A stretch of 64,000 bases of DNA from Poriferisodalis sp965237655 (GCF_965237655.1 NZ_CBDEGB010000001.1:1577820-1641819); one strand, 5' to 3'; positions 17,198 through 26,869 are shown, counted from the first letter of the stretch. Numbers and translations are program-made. The notes: generated from the letters alone by a model not told the origin.

Positions 17198-18278
17198 TCA
17201 TGCCGTGTTCTCAGGTTTGTTGGCAGCGGTCCGGCGGTTGTGTTCGAGCCGTCGTGTTCGGGCTCGCTGGAGGCCCCGCCGGCGGGCCTCGCGGATCGTT
17301 TCTCCTCGTTGGTGGTGTTCGTCGTTGGGGGTGACGCAGCCGATCGCTTCGTGCAGTCGGACTTCGTTGTAGTCGATCCGGATGCGCGCCGGCTCGGTGT
17401 CGGGCAGCGCCGGGTCGGTGATCGAGCACAGGTGGGGCCATTCGTGGGTGATGTGGCCGAAGAAGCTCTCGATCCAGGCTTGGCCGGTGGGTGTGCGGGG
17501 CCGGCCGTGGTGCTGGGCGATGGCCATCATCGCCATGCAGGCGCGGGTGTCGTGGCTGGTCATTGCCGGGCCGTTGTCGGACACGGCGAGCAGGATCGGC
17601 CGGTCGGGGTCGTCGACGTCGAGATCGAGGCGGTCGTCGGCGGGCAGCTCGTCGAGGCCTTGGGCCACCAGCGCCTGGTCGAACACGACCCGCACTTGGG
17701 TGGAGGTCTCCTCGGTCGAGACCAGCGTGGCGGTCCAGCAGCGCGAGACCATGTCGACGATCGCGAGCACACAGCGCCGGGCCCGCCCGAAGCGGGTCAC
17801 GTCCCAGACCCGGATCCGGTTCGGTTCCCAGACCAGCCAGTGCGGCCACGGTGTCCTCGGCCGCTTCGGCGCCGGTGCCCGCTCGGGCAGCACAAGCCCG
17901 TGAGCAGCGAGAACACGCCGCAACGTCGAGGGTGCCACCCACACCCTGTCCACATAGGAGCCACGGTGGGCGAGCTTGCGGTGTGATCGGTCGATTGGCC
18001 CCCACTCCTCGGCGACGACGAGGATCTCCGCGACCTCATCGGCCAGCAAGGCGTGCACCGGCGCGCCTGCGGGGGCCAGATCGCACAGGGTGCCCAGCTC
18101 CCGCCGGCGGGCCCGCCAGCGGTGCACCCGGTCGTCGCAGACCTGCCACACGCCCGCAGCCCAAGTGTGTGAGAACCCGGCGGCAACGGCGTCGTCGACG
18201 GTGTTGAGGACCAGCTCTTTAGCCTCGGCGGGGACTCCTGCGGGGACCGGCCCGCTCAGTCCCAGCCGGATTTTCCCC
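17198..18278 (-). CDS. IS3-like transposase OrfB (DDE integrase)
   Basis: Reached by -1 frameshifting from orfA near the GGGGAAAAT run at 18270-18278. The integrase core has aspartate in RVWDVTRFG, aspartate in VSDNGPAM and glutamate in QAWIESFFGH, the DDE triad. The C-terminus is basic (RRRGLQRARTRRLEHNRR). The frame continues further upstream in non-native sequence, so the true protein starts at the frameshift. Confidence 0.85.
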
Positions 18279-18594
18279 GCACGATGGCCAACTCGATCGC
18301 CTGGGCCTTGACCGCCTCGGCGAGCCGGCCGATCTCCGCCTGGGCTTCTTCGAGCTCCCAGTTCCGCTCGGCAGCCGGCCGGCCCGGCCTGCGGGCCAGC
18401 GCCGCCAGCGCCGCGTCCTTCACCGTGCGACCGATGGTGATCACCGTCGACACATCGACCCCCCACCTCCGGGCAGCGTCGGCCTGGGCGACCGCTCCGC
18501 TCGTGACCTGCAAGCAGATCTCCCACATCGTCTCCGCGGACAGCCTCTTGGGTCGGCGCCGCCCCTCGCCGATCGTCATCTGATGCTCCTTCAC
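18256..18594 (-). CDS. IS3-like transposase OrfA
   Basis: 112 residues with a helix-turn-helix (TSGAVAQADAARRWGVDVSTVITIGR) for end binding and a C-terminal leucine-zipper-like helix (ELEEAQAEIGRLAEAVKAQA). It overlaps orfB around the A/G-run slippery site, as expected of IS3 elements that make a fused OrfAB. Confidence 0.85.
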   Translation of the reverse strand: MKEHQMTIGEGRRRPKRLSAETMWEICLQVTSGAVAQADAARRWGVDVSTVITIGRTVKDAALAALARRPGRPAAERNWELEEAQAEIGRLAEAVKAQAIELAIVRGKSGWD

Positions 18595-18662
18595 GCGTCA
18601 GCGAGAACACAACCAGACTTGGATCATTTATCAACCAACTCTCCGCGGCGAAATCAGACGCA

Positions 18663-19098
18663 ACGCAACACTGGTTTTCGGCGTCGATCACACTCGACGA
18701 TGAACTGACGGTTGGTCAGGGTGTTGTTCTGCGGGTGTTGGTGCAGGTCAGAGACGGTGTGACCGCTTTGGCGTCGACGGGACTTCGATGAGCCGAAACG
18801 CTGTGGGGGTGCTCGATGCCCGTGATGGCGTTTCGTCCCACATCGGTCTTCGTGTCTTCGTTTCAGCACTGTGCCGGTACATGTTCTGCGAGCTGCGTTC
18901 ATGCGCGTACACGCTGGTCAAGTCGTTCATTTCGCAAGCGGCTCGAAGATGAGGCCGGTCGTTTCGGATTAGGGCACGATGCACCGATGAGTTGCTGTGA
19001 GGATCGGAGAATCTCGGCGATTGAGGCCCGAAACGTTGACACGTCTAGAACGCGAAAAGCCTGATTTGCCCGGTTCCTCGTGCTCAAGGGAGTAAGCG
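18663..19098. other. 436-nt stretch with no recognisable gene
   Basis: Short open frames exist on both strands, but none has protein-like composition or a ribosome site. No strong hairpin or repeat was noticed. Confidence 0.4.
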
Positions 19099-19395
19099 CT
19101 ATCGGGTGCTTCCAACGGCAACCAACATCAGAATCACGAAGATCGCGACCCCAACGGCGACGACGGCGAGACCAACGCCGAAGCAGCCGCCGAATCCGGA
19201 GGCGACAGCGCTGCGTTGTTTCTCCGGCGGTGTTGTCGGTTTGCGAGCCGCTGACTCGAGTGGATCTGTTGCGCGCGTTGCTGGTTCGGATGTCGACGAT
19301 TGACCGGGCGGCGGCGTAGCGCCGGTATAAGAACAACCGGCCTTGTGCCAACCATCGCGGCCTTCGCATTCAGGACACGTCGGCGTTTCGGTCAT
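19099..19395 (-). CDS. Small membrane protein with N-terminal zinc-binding motif
   Basis: 98 residues from an ATG preceded by GGAGGA. The N-terminus CPECEGRDGWHKAGC has Cys/His spacing for one zinc. A Ser/Thr/Pro-rich linker is followed by one transmembrane helix (about 72-95, GCFGVGLAVVAVGVAIFVILML). It is probably anchored with the C-terminus outside. No family was recognised. Confidence 0.6.
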   Translation of the reverse strand: MTETPTCPECEGRDGWHKAGCSYTGATPPPGQSSTSEPATRATDPLESAARKPTTPPEKQRSAVASGFGGCFGVGLAVVAVGVAIFVILMLVAVGSTR

Positions 19396-19397
19396 TC

Positions 19398-19796
19398 TTG
19401 ATCCTCCACTCAATCGATGCAGTTAGGAATTGTCGCGCGACAACTTCTCATCGGGAGCGGCTGCCGGACCGAACGCTGTTCAAGGTTGGGTCGGCTGCGA
19501 AGTACATCCAGGCGCGCATCGACCAGTTTGCCAACACGAGCGCTGCTCCTGATCCGCGCCGGATCTTGTGGCTGTATCTGCCCCACCAGCCGTCGACGAC
19601 GGCCGTTGTCCGGGAGTTGGAGCGCACGTTTCACCCGTTGCTCGATGACGCCGGTCACGCAGGTCCGCGCAGGGCCTCACGGGAACGCCAACCCGGCGGC
19701 ATCGAATGGTTCGCCAAGTGCGTCGAATTCCTCGACACCGTCGCGGCCACCCTGGGTCTGGACATCGTCGCCCTCGACACCACCGAAGTGACCTAG
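19398..19796 (+). pseudogene. GIY-YIG/T5orf172-like nuclease fragment
   Basis: Coding quality is good from about 19470. LFKVGSAAKYIQARIDQF resembles the KVG...R turn of GIY-YIG domains, followed by a strand (RRILWLYLP), a helix with E (VRELERTFHPL) and GGIEWF, which matches the H..EW end of the fold. The N-terminal GIY strand is missing, and the only start (TTG 19398) lies 2 nt from the divergent gene's ATG. It is therefore probably 5'-truncated. An alternative is a small intact protein of unknown function. Confidence 0.4.
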
Positions 19797-19814
19797 CGCC
19801 GCCGCCCGAGCGGT

Positions 19815-20159
19815 TCACACCTCGAGGTGAGCCCCCTTCAAGCACTTGTCGACGGCAGCCTTGATGCCTGTCCACTTGACGGGTGTCGCGAGGCGGGTGA
19901 CAGTGTCGGTCGCAGCCGACCACGAGGTCTTCTTCTGTTCAATACCGAATCTGATGGGTGCCGACCGGTTTGGATTCCAGCTCTGGCTGCGCATTTCTCT
20001 GCGGGCGGGCTGGTTGACGCCGCCCCATGCGACCAGCAGACCTTGGTCGGCGTCTTGGCTACGCAGGCTTCCGTTCCGTAGTCCGTCCGGCCACAGCAGA
20101 AGCTGCTGACGCAATTCAAGGAGCGCCAACGCCGAGAACGGCGACGTCGTGATTGACAT
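19815..20159 (-). CDS. Possible small protein, divergent from the XRE gene (uncertain)
   Basis: 114 residues with acceptable codon use. The stretch QGLLVAWGGVNQPARREMR resembles the C-terminal part of Mrr-like restriction enzymes (GLLVxWGGF...E), but the following sequence does not continue that match. It may be a decayed nuclease end. The ATG overlaps the strong promoter of the opposite-strand regulator. Existence as a gene is uncertain. Confidence 0.3.
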   Translation of the reverse strand: MSITTSPFSALALLELRQQLLLWPDGLRNGSLRSQDADQGLLVAWGGVNQPARREMRSQSWNPNRSAPIRFGIEQKKTSWSAATDTVTRLATPVKWTGIKAAVDKCLKGAHLEV

Positions 20160-20181
20160 TATATGGCGAATTTCCTATACT
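20153..20181 (+). promoter_or_regulatory. Consensus sigma-70-type promoter
   Basis: TTGACA (20153-20158), a 17-bp spacer, then TATACT (20176-20181): a near-perfect vegetative promoter, unusual in this GC-rich DNA. The next gene starts at 20205 behind a GGAGGAGG ribosome site (about 20190-20198). The transcript would have almost no leader. The strength fits an antitoxin- or repressor-like gene. Confidence 0.75.
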
Positions 20182-20204
20182 GGTTCGCGAGGAGGAGGTC
20201 GCTG

Positions 20205-20495
20205 ATGCCACCCACATACGACGAAGTGGTCGCATCGCGCCGAGCACGCCTTGGTTCAGATGCCGTGGCGCAAGGCGAGATCTTCGCGCAGGCATACAAG
20301 ATTGCGCTTCAAGTCATGGACCTGCGCGAGAAGCACGGTCTGACCCAAGCCCAGCTGGCTCGACGCTGCAACATGAGCCAAGCGGACATCAGCCGGATCG
20401 AGCGCGGCTCGACCAGTCCGACGGCACGCACTCTGCAGCGGATCGCAGACGCACTCGACGCCGATCTGCGTCTCGTAGCCCGCGCCCCAGCTTGA
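20205..20495 (+). CDS. XRE-family helix-turn-helix regulator (HigA-like)
   Basis: 96 residues from ATG 20205; an ATG at 20163 lies inside the promoter spacer and is rejected. Residues about 40-95 form a Cro/C1-type DNA-binding domain: LTQAQLARRCNMSQADISRIERG, then PTARTLQRIADALDADL. Such proteins often pair with a HigB toxin. No toxin gene is seen next to it, so it may be an orphan antitoxin or a regulator of the DUF4041 gene downstream. Confidence 0.85.
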   Translation: MPPTYDEVVASRRARLGSDAVAQGEIFAQAYKIALQVMDLREKHGLTQAQLARRCNMSQADISRIERGSTSPTARTLQRIADALDADLRLVARAPA

Positions 20496-21925
20496 ACCGT
20501 TCGCGGCCCACAGTTTCTGCAGCGTCGCCAGGTTGGCCGTCGACGGATAGCAAGGGTCCTGTCCGCCGCCCGCCGCCAGCTGCTCTCGAACGTGTCGGGT
20601 CTGCCAGCCTGTTCCTGGCGATCCGACGCAGCGGTTCCTTACTCGCCGGTTTCGCGTCTGGGCGAGGACTGGCAGTCATCAAGAAATACTGAGATTCCGC
20701 TAGCTCTGATGTGCCATCATCTCGCCTCATGACGAATCACCGCATCCTCTCATTCGGCACTGAGACGTTTCGCCTCCCAGAAGCGGTCAGCCACAAGCGG
20801 ATCGGTGGCAAGAAGTCCATGGAGGACGAAATCGGAGTTCTTCGAGCCGAGTTGCATCGAGTGTTCGATTTCATTGATGCCGTGCGGGGCTATCTGCCTG
20901 ACGGCTACGAAGTAGCGCTCCACATGCATGAGCAGCTCAAGGAATCTCATGCGGCGCTGAGCGAGCAGCACCAGCAGATGGCCGCAGAGCATCGAGAGCT
21001 GAAGGATCGTGTCGTCGCGATGCGCGATGCGGCGATCCTGCAGGAGGTCGGCGTGTATGACTATCAGCATCCGATGGAGAACTCTGACGAGTACAAGGAC
21101 CGACTGAAAGCCGTCCGTGATGAGATCAAGGCGAGCGCCAAGGACGGCAGGGCCGTCGCGACCACGAAGAACAGGTGGACGGTGAACGACTCGGAGGCCA
21201 AGGGTCGCAAGATGATCAAGGACACGTCGAGGCTGCTGCTGAGGGCCTACAACAATGAGGCAGACATGCTGGTGGACAAGATGCGGCCGTTCCGGCTTGA
21301 CGCTTCCATTTCGCGGCTGGAGAAGTCTCGCAATGCCATCAACCGTCTCGGTGCGCAGCCGATGGAAATAGCGATCAGCGGTTCGTACCACGCTCTGCGC
21401 GTGAAGGAACTGGAGTTGGTCGCAGATTGGCTGCAGATGAGAGAGGGAGAGAAGGAGGCGGCCAAGGAGGAACGGGCACGCCTGCGTGAGGAGGCCAGGG
21501 CGCGTAAAGAGCTGGAAAACGAGAGGAAGCGTCTGGAGAAGGAACGCAATCACTATCTGGGCGTTCTGCGCAAGCTCCAGCAGCAAGACGACGACACCGG
21601 ATCCAAGGCCGCCGAGATGGCAGAACTGAAAGAAAAGCTGGAAGAGCTGGATGTCTCAATGGAGTCGGTGGAACAGCGGGTCGCGAATGTCCGTGCCGGG
21701 CACGTCTATGTGATCTCCGACACCGGTTCACTCGGCGAGCGCATGGTCAAGATCGGCATGACACGCAGGCTCGATCCGATGGACCGGGTCAAGGAACTCG
21801 GCGACGCTTCAGTTCCCTTCGGATACGACCTGCACGCAATGATCTTCTCCGAAGACGCAGTGGACTTGGAGAAACGGCTGCACGATCGGTTCGCCGGCCA
21901 GCGCGTCAACCTCGTGAACCGGCGG

Positions 21926-22081
21926 AGAGAGTTCTTCTATGCGACTCCGCAAGAAGTCCATGATGCCCTCAACGCAGAAGACGGACTGGCTGTTGTGACC
22001 GAGTTCACCGACACGCCAGAAGCAGCCGAATGGCACGAATCCGAGAACACGCGACGAATGCGAGACGGTGCCTCCAACGGA
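21926..22081 (+). repeat. 156-bp direct repeat, left copy (right copy 22417-22572)
   Basis: The 156 bases at 21926-22081 recur at 22417-22572 (offset 491) with no difference I could find, and the IS fragment lies exactly between them. This is far longer than the 8-bp target duplication of the intact ISL3 copy. Confidence 0.95.
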
Positions 22082-22416
22082 AGCGCTCGGCGAGCTGCAC
22101 CAGCTCTATCTCGCCGACGACCACGACGGCGCGATGGCAGCCCTGGACCGGTTCGCGGACATCTACAGCACCGGCCAGATACCCGAGTTCAGCGACACCG
22201 TCGACACGTTCCTCGCCTGGCATGCCCAGATCCTCGACTGGCACCACACAGGACGGCCCAGCAACGGACGCATCGAGGGAACGAACAACCTGCTCCAAGT
22301 CCTGCGACGCCGAGCCCACGGCTTCACCAACTACGCCAACTTCGAAGCCCGCGGCCTGCTACTAACCTGACCCCGCCGAGCCCAGCAGCCCGAATCCCAA
22401 AAAAAGACGAAGGCTC
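22082..22416 (+). mobile_element. Truncated ISL3 element (right end)
   Basis: It corresponds to the last ~335 bp of the element at 8792-10137, about 90% identical by eye. It encodes the final ~95 transposase residues (GELHQLYLADDHDG, then EGTNNLLQVLRRRAHGF) and the right inverted repeat, with CCCAAAAAAAGACGAAGG in place of CCCAACAAAAGACGAAGG. The left end is absent. Confidence 0.9.
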
Positions 22417-22602
22417 AGAGAGTTCTTCTATGCGACTCCGCAAGAAGTCCATGATGCCCTCAACGCAGAAGACGGACTGGCTGTTGTGACCGAGTTCACC
22501 GACACGCCAGAAGCAGCCGAATGGCACGAATCCGAGAACACGCGACGAATGCGAGACGGTGCCTCCAACGGACACGACGCCCAAGTGATCCAAGCAACCT
22601 GA

Positions 22603-23297
22603 CCCCCGAACGGCCACTGAACCCATACGGGCGTTACCTCGCTCACCGAGGCGCCAGCACCAGAGCGCCGCATGTCGTCAAGAGCGACTACGACGGCAAG
22701 TTCACACCGAGCCACGACGCTCAGCGGCTCATCCTGAGCGCGATAAAGATGAACCCGGACGCGATGGTCGAGGTTGACCAGCCGTGCCAGAAGCCCGGCG
22801 TGGGGTCCCGGCCAGATAGTTTCTGCAGGTCAGACCCTACAAATCTGGCAGTGACCCTGAGCTCCACAAATCGACACGCTGAACTCCACAAACGAAATCG
22901 CGAACTCGCAGGTCAGAGAGGGTATCGCCCTCCACACAGTCCTACCCACGCTGGATTCGAGCTTGGGTACCCGACAGGCCAAAACGCAACACTCGCGGCG
23001 TCAGATTGAGGCACCAAGACGAGGAGTTCCTTCACGCGCGAGTGTTCCGATCGAGAACGGACCGAAGGGTTCGCCGCCACCGCAGGTTCCGCGAGCACAA
23101 TTGTCACCGACACCACAGGCTGTTGGTGACCCATCCGTATAGCGCGCACAACCTCACGCGAAGCGACATCTAGAACCTTCACCTTGAAGCTCGTTTTGGA
23201 GTTCTAACCAGTTGCCGATTCCGTTGCCTAAGGTTCCCTCCCCACCAACTTGACGATGCACGGAGACATCTTCGAGATGTAGTTAGTCTTGGAAGGC
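22603..23297. other. 695-nt stretch without a recognisable gene
   Basis: Only short, low-quality open frames. There are A/C-rich runs with similar words (TCCACAAATCGACACGCTGA then TCCACAAACGAAAT at about 22862-22895). No promoter or strong hairpin was identified. Confidence 0.4.
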
Positions 23298-24863
23298 TCA
23301 ACCCGCAGTTGCGGCAGTCCCCGACGCTGACGGAGGCGAATTTCGCCAGCTGGCGGCAACGTCCGGTAGCGAGTGCATCGTCGGCCCATCCGCAACCAAG
23401 CCAAAGCGTGAGCGCGGGAACAAACCATGCTCGCGTGCGGCTGCGAACATTTGCTTAAGCGTGCCCACGAGACTCTCCTCGGTGGGTCGGAAGTGCGTCA
23501 GCTCTTGGAACTCCATGTAGTCAAGAAGTAGACAGGGAACGTCAGTCTTTTCGAAAACGGAGAGGACTAGTCGACTGCAGGCCGACCGTTCCGGACCAAA
23601 TAGTTCCTTGACGATCACGAGGCCGAAGACCTCGCGACCGGAACTGGAGAGTTCGCAGGGTTGCCCATCTGTGATGATGTCGATCGAGCTGCCAGATCGG
23701 AGGTGGTTGATCGATCCCTTCAGTTGGGCGGCAGCCTTCTTGACATGCTTGTCGGTAGTGGCCTTCTTGCGATCAATGCTACGTTCAAGGCTCGCCTCGG
23801 TGACCGGGCTGTCCTTGGCCTGAATCAGCAGCACAGTCCCTTTAGTGGCCACAAGCACGTCCACGAATTCTCGTCCGTTGTCTGCTCGTACTGGGTTCCG
23901 GAAGACATCGTCATGGTTGAAGGCCCGATGCAGCCCTATCTCAATGTCAGGTTCATTCAAATCGCCCGGAGAGTCCTGGCCTTGTTCCTGCAAGTTGTCA
24001 ACAGTCGGCATCTCAAGCAGGTTGATTCTGAGGGAGGCATCGTCTTCGGCTGTTGACCGAGTCCCAAACCACAAGATCATGTCGTCGTCGAACTGACGGG
24101 CGAACTCCAGGGTACCCGGCACGAATCGGATCGTGTTCACATAGTGTCGAAAGCGAGCGGCATCCGGGTTCTCGGCACGGAAGCCAACTAAAATCCGATT
24201 GTATTCGTCAAAGAAGTATATGTCGAACGAGTCCGACGACAGCACTTGCAAGAAATTGTGGGTCAACTCATCGTCGAAGAGCGGTGTCCGGATTACAAGC
24301 GGTTCATCGTGGTTATCGAAGAAAGCTGAAATCAAACCGAAAGTGTCCACATCACCAGCGCGCAGAGGGGCCAGGTAAAAGCGGAAAAATCTTCGCAACC
24401 GAGCTGTTACAGCGATTTCTCTCTTCGTTTTCACGATGAGAACCATACGGGAGGAGCCTGCGTCGCGCGTGGGCAGTATACCGCCCTTGAAGTCCAGCAG
24501 TGCCTGTGAAAAAGCAGGATGGGTGACAGATTCGGGCCAACGCAAATAGGCCTGTAACTCGGGAGCATCGTCACCTGGCACGAAGGCAGCACAAGGGATG
24601 TCGTCTCTGCCAACAGCGACCCGCATCATTGCCCCTGCGCGTGAGATAGTAGGGGTGACATTTCGGGTTTCCCGATCCACACTCCGCAGGCAGTTGACGG
24701 CCCGCTCAGTCAGTCCTACACCCACTAGAGGCGGTTTCCTAGGAACCCCTAGATACAGCATCAATTCCGCATCGCGAGTTTGCCAATCTCCCTGAGCGTA
24801 CCGGACCAGGACGTATTGGTTTGCGCTAGCGTATTTGAAGCACTCGTCGTGGATTCGAGTCAT
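23298..24863 (-). CDS. Large protein with C-terminal PD-(D/E)XK-like nuclease domain
   Basis: 521 residues from ATG 24863. GC is lower than in neighbouring genes, which suggests transfer. The N-terminal ~300 residues show no motif that I recognise. Around 330-370, EFVDVLVATKGTVLLIQAKDS has the D...(Q/E)-x-K spacing of a nuclease core, followed by basic helices (SIDRKKATTDKHVKKAAAQL). A further C-terminal segment ends in a Ser/Ala tail. No signal or membrane segment. It stands alone. It is plausibly a single-gene defence or mobile-element nuclease, but this rests on one motif. Confidence 0.6.
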   Translation of the reverse strand: MTRIHDECFKYASANQYVLVRYAQGDWQTRDAELMLYLGVPRKPPLVGVGLTERAVNCLRSVDRETRNVTPTISRAGAMMRVAVGRDDIPCAAFVPGDDAPELQAYLRWPESVTHPAFSQALLDFKGGILPTRDAGSSRMVLIVKTKREIAVTARLRRFFRFYLAPLRAGDVDTFGLISAFFDNHDEPLVIRTPLFDDELTHNFLQVLSSDSFDIYFFDEYNRILVGFRAENPDAARFRHYVNTIRFVPGTLEFARQFDDDMILWFGTRSTAEDDASLRINLLEMPTVDNLQEQGQDSPGDLNEPDIEIGLHRAFNHDDVFRNPVRADNGREFVDVLVATKGTVLLIQAKDSPVTEASLERSIDRKKATTDKHVKKAAAQLKGSINHLRSGSSIDIITDGQPCELSSSGREVFGLVIVKELFGPERSACSRLVLSVFEKTDVPCLLLDYMEFQELTHFRPTEESLVGTLKQMFAAAREHGLFPRSRFGLVADGPTMHSLPDVAASWRNSPPSASGTAATAG

Positions 24864-25655
24864 CAACCTTTATCCTCCCACGCAAACTAATCCAGCCCCC
24901 CGGCGAGGCACTCACCGTGCAAATGGTACTGGCGGTCGCAATAGCCGCTTGCAAACTTGGCTCGTCCGCTTGGTACCTTATCGAGACGAACGTACCGGTC
25001 CAATTTGATCGGAGGCCGTCCTACAGAAGGTCTGTGCGCGTTGCGAATGGGAGCGCCCCATTCGAGATGCCCGATTCAGCAACGTCTCGACGCTGTCATC
25101 GCAGCAGCGAGCCGCTTCCCGGCTCGAAACTACGCCAGCAAGACAATCGACGCGCTTGAGGCCCTCAGTCTGGGACTCGCCCAGCGTGGTGAGCCCCAGA
25201 CGCTGTGAGGCTTGCCTCTGCTGCAGTAGTGCTCGGCCTTCTGCGGCAGTCTGTCATCAACCGCTGGTCCCCTATAGCGCGTGTCCCAGCAGGCTTCGAC
25301 GCTGTCGGTGGTGCGGTCTTGCTCCGGCAGGGCTCGCGCGGGTTTCGTTGGCTCGCGCGGCGAGCCTTGGAGCCTCCGCGGCAGCTTCAGCGTCGGTTGA
25401 GTCGTGCCGGCTCGATTTGTTGGACCGACAACCGACGCCCAGCGGGCGTCAAGCGAGCATTGGCGTGAGACATCGAGCCTCCAGTCGTCGTGGTTGTTCT
25501 CTCAAACACCACGCTCGCACAGGAGGCTCAACCCATCACCTCGCGACCAACCTATATGTCCACGTCAATTGGCCACGGCAATCCCGGTAAACTCGAAATC
25601 CGTTTGGCTGCACAAGAAACCACCTTTAGATGGACGCGGGAAAAATGAAAAGAGA
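24864..25655. other. Long stretch without a convincing gene
   Basis: Several short frames on the plus strand (for example 24957-25208, ending IDALEALSLGLAQRGEPQTL) have weak coding character, but no family, start signal or continuity. Probably eroded sequence. Confidence 0.35.
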
Positions 25656-25659
25656 CTTA

Positions 25660-25802
25660 GAGGCTGCGCCAATAGGCGCTGACCTGCGGAAGCGCTCGAC
25701 TTAACCGCGGGGCTTGCAACGCCCTGACCTGCGGGTTCGCTGACGCCATTCACGGCTTCCGCAAGATGCGCCGAAAGCGCCGTCACCTATTGGCGCAGCC
25801 TC
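25660..25802. mobile_element. MITE-like element with perfect inverted repeats and TA flanks
   Basis: The ends are perfect inverted repeats: GAGGCTGCGCCAATAGG (25660-25676) and its complement (25786-25802). The symmetry extends through TA/CTTA on each side to 21 bp (25656-25806). The 109-bp interior has no coding capacity. The flanking TA dinucleotides at 25658-25659 and 25803-25804 match the target duplication of the IS630/mariner group. A non-autonomous element moved by an IS630-type transposase is the best reading. No such transposase is in the window. Confidence 0.7.
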
Positions 25803-25921
25803 TAAGCAGGTCACTGACCTGTGGTAACGGAAGTTGATTGAAATACGCGCACGTCCCTTCCGGCCCCCACATGCGGGTCGGCGGTTGAGGTATTCTGTTA
25901 TGGAGGGGCGAGGCGAGAAGC

Positions 25922-26596
25922 ATGGCCGAACGCGGTGGTCTTGCGCGACATCGCGCCGAGCGTGCGGGCGAATCTTCGAGTCGCAGATCCGAGATCATCG
26001 ATGCGGCCGAGGCGTTGTTTCTTGAGCGCGGCATCGCGGCCACGACCGTCATCGACATTGCTCGGCACGTCGGCGTGACTCGGACCACGTTCTATCGCTA
26101 CTTCGAGGGGCGCGACGAGTTGGCCTTCGAGGTTGCCGGGCGGATGATCACGAAGCTGGCTACCAAGGCCCGGGGGGCAGTGCCCGCGGGAGCGGGGCCA
26201 GTCGAGGCCGCCAGGGCCGCGCTCGGGTCGCTGATCACGCATTTCGAGCACAACAGCGATGCCCACCGGTACCTCACGCTGTTGGACAGCTACAGGCCGT
26301 TCCGCAGCATCGGCGAGGAACACCAGCGTCGTTATACGTCTCGCTCGCGTGAGGCCTTCAACCTAGACGTGACGTTCGCGGACGATGCCCTTGATGATGA
26401 GGCCGCCGAGCGGCTCGTGGCCCTCACGGGAGTGGTGATGGGCGTGCTTGGTCGATTCGCGATCAAGCGTGAGATCCTCGGCCGCGGACCGGTCGCATTG
26501 CAGAAGCGGCTCGAATACCTGGAGGAACTCGTGCACAACTACTTCGACACGATCGTCACGCCACTGGCCGGGCCGCCCGCACGTAGTTCCCGCTGA
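25922..26596 (+). CDS. TetR/AcrR family transcriptional regulator
   Basis: 224 residues from ATG 25922. The N-terminal DNA-binding domain (about 22-68) is typical: IIDAAEALFLERGIAATTVIDIA, then VGVTRTTFYRYFEGRDEL. The C-terminal ligand domain is all-helical (ITHFEHNSDAHRYLTLLDSY). It is a repressor that releases DNA when it binds a small ligand. The next intact gene is distant, so the target is unclear. The tandem dyads at 27679-27714 are one candidate, by inference only. Confidence 0.9.
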   Translation: MAERGGLARHRAERAGESSSRRSEIIDAAEALFLERGIAATTVIDIARHVGVTRTTFYRYFEGRDELAFEVAGRMITKLATKARGAVPAGAGPVEAARAALGSLITHFEHNSDAHRYLTLLDSYRPFRSIGEEHQRRYTSRSREAFNLDVTFADDALDDEAAERLVALTGVVMGVLGRFAIKREILGRGPVALQKRLEYLEELVHNYFDTIVTPLAGPPARSSR

Positions 26597-26869
26597 TGAC
26601 CTGAGCCACCCTGAGGGATTGTCGGAGCGGTGTGCCGTGGGTCTCGCGCGGTCAGCTTGCTTGACTCCGGGCGGCAGTGGACGAGGAGCCGGATATCCGG
26701 TGCGACTTCCGCCGAGATTGCTGCCGCACCTGCTGGCACGAATCCGTGTGCTGTCCCGGGTCACACTTGACGCGTTGGCGCCGGCAGCTGCGTGACAGTT
26801 CGGGACGGGCTCGGGACGCAAGTCGACTGGGTCCGCCGCAAAGCACGGTTTCGGCGTTCGACGACGCCC

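Larger units (their letters stand above)
17154..18662 (-). mobile_element. IS3-like insertion sequence with TGYGTCTGA ends
   Basis: About 1.51 kb. The ends are TGTGTCTGAC (17154) and the inverted TGCGTCTGAT (18662), and both are followed by matching CCGCGGAGA and CCAAGTC blocks. The two-frame orfA/orfB layout is that of IS3. No 3-bp target duplication is seen (AGG against ACG), so the flanks may have recombined. Its ends closely resemble those of the element at 32930-34376. Confidence 0.8.
20729..22602 (+). pseudogene. DUF4041 / GIY-YIG (T5orf172) protein gene disrupted by an ISL3 fragment
   Basis: The native part (ATG 20729 or GTG 20711, to 22081) has a long coiled N-terminal half. The DUF4041 core contains YDYQHPMENSDEYK, WTVNDSEAKGRKMIKD and RLLLRAYNNEAD, followed by a charged coiled coil (KEERARLREEARARKELE). 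The GIY-YIG nuclease domain follows (GHVYVISDTGSLGERMVKIG, then LEKRLHDRF and RREFFY). A 335-bp ISL3 fragment then intrudes, followed by a repeat of the last 156 bp of the gene and the original end (ASNGHDAQVIQAT, stop at 22600-22602). The catalytic core is intact; only the tail is altered, and the read-through frame stops at 22489. Family members are common in phages and mobile islands. Confidence 0.85.

Noticed and set aside
22862..22895. Short A/C-rich repeated words considered as a CRISPR-like array
   Set aside because: Only two imperfect words, no regular spacers and no cas genes.
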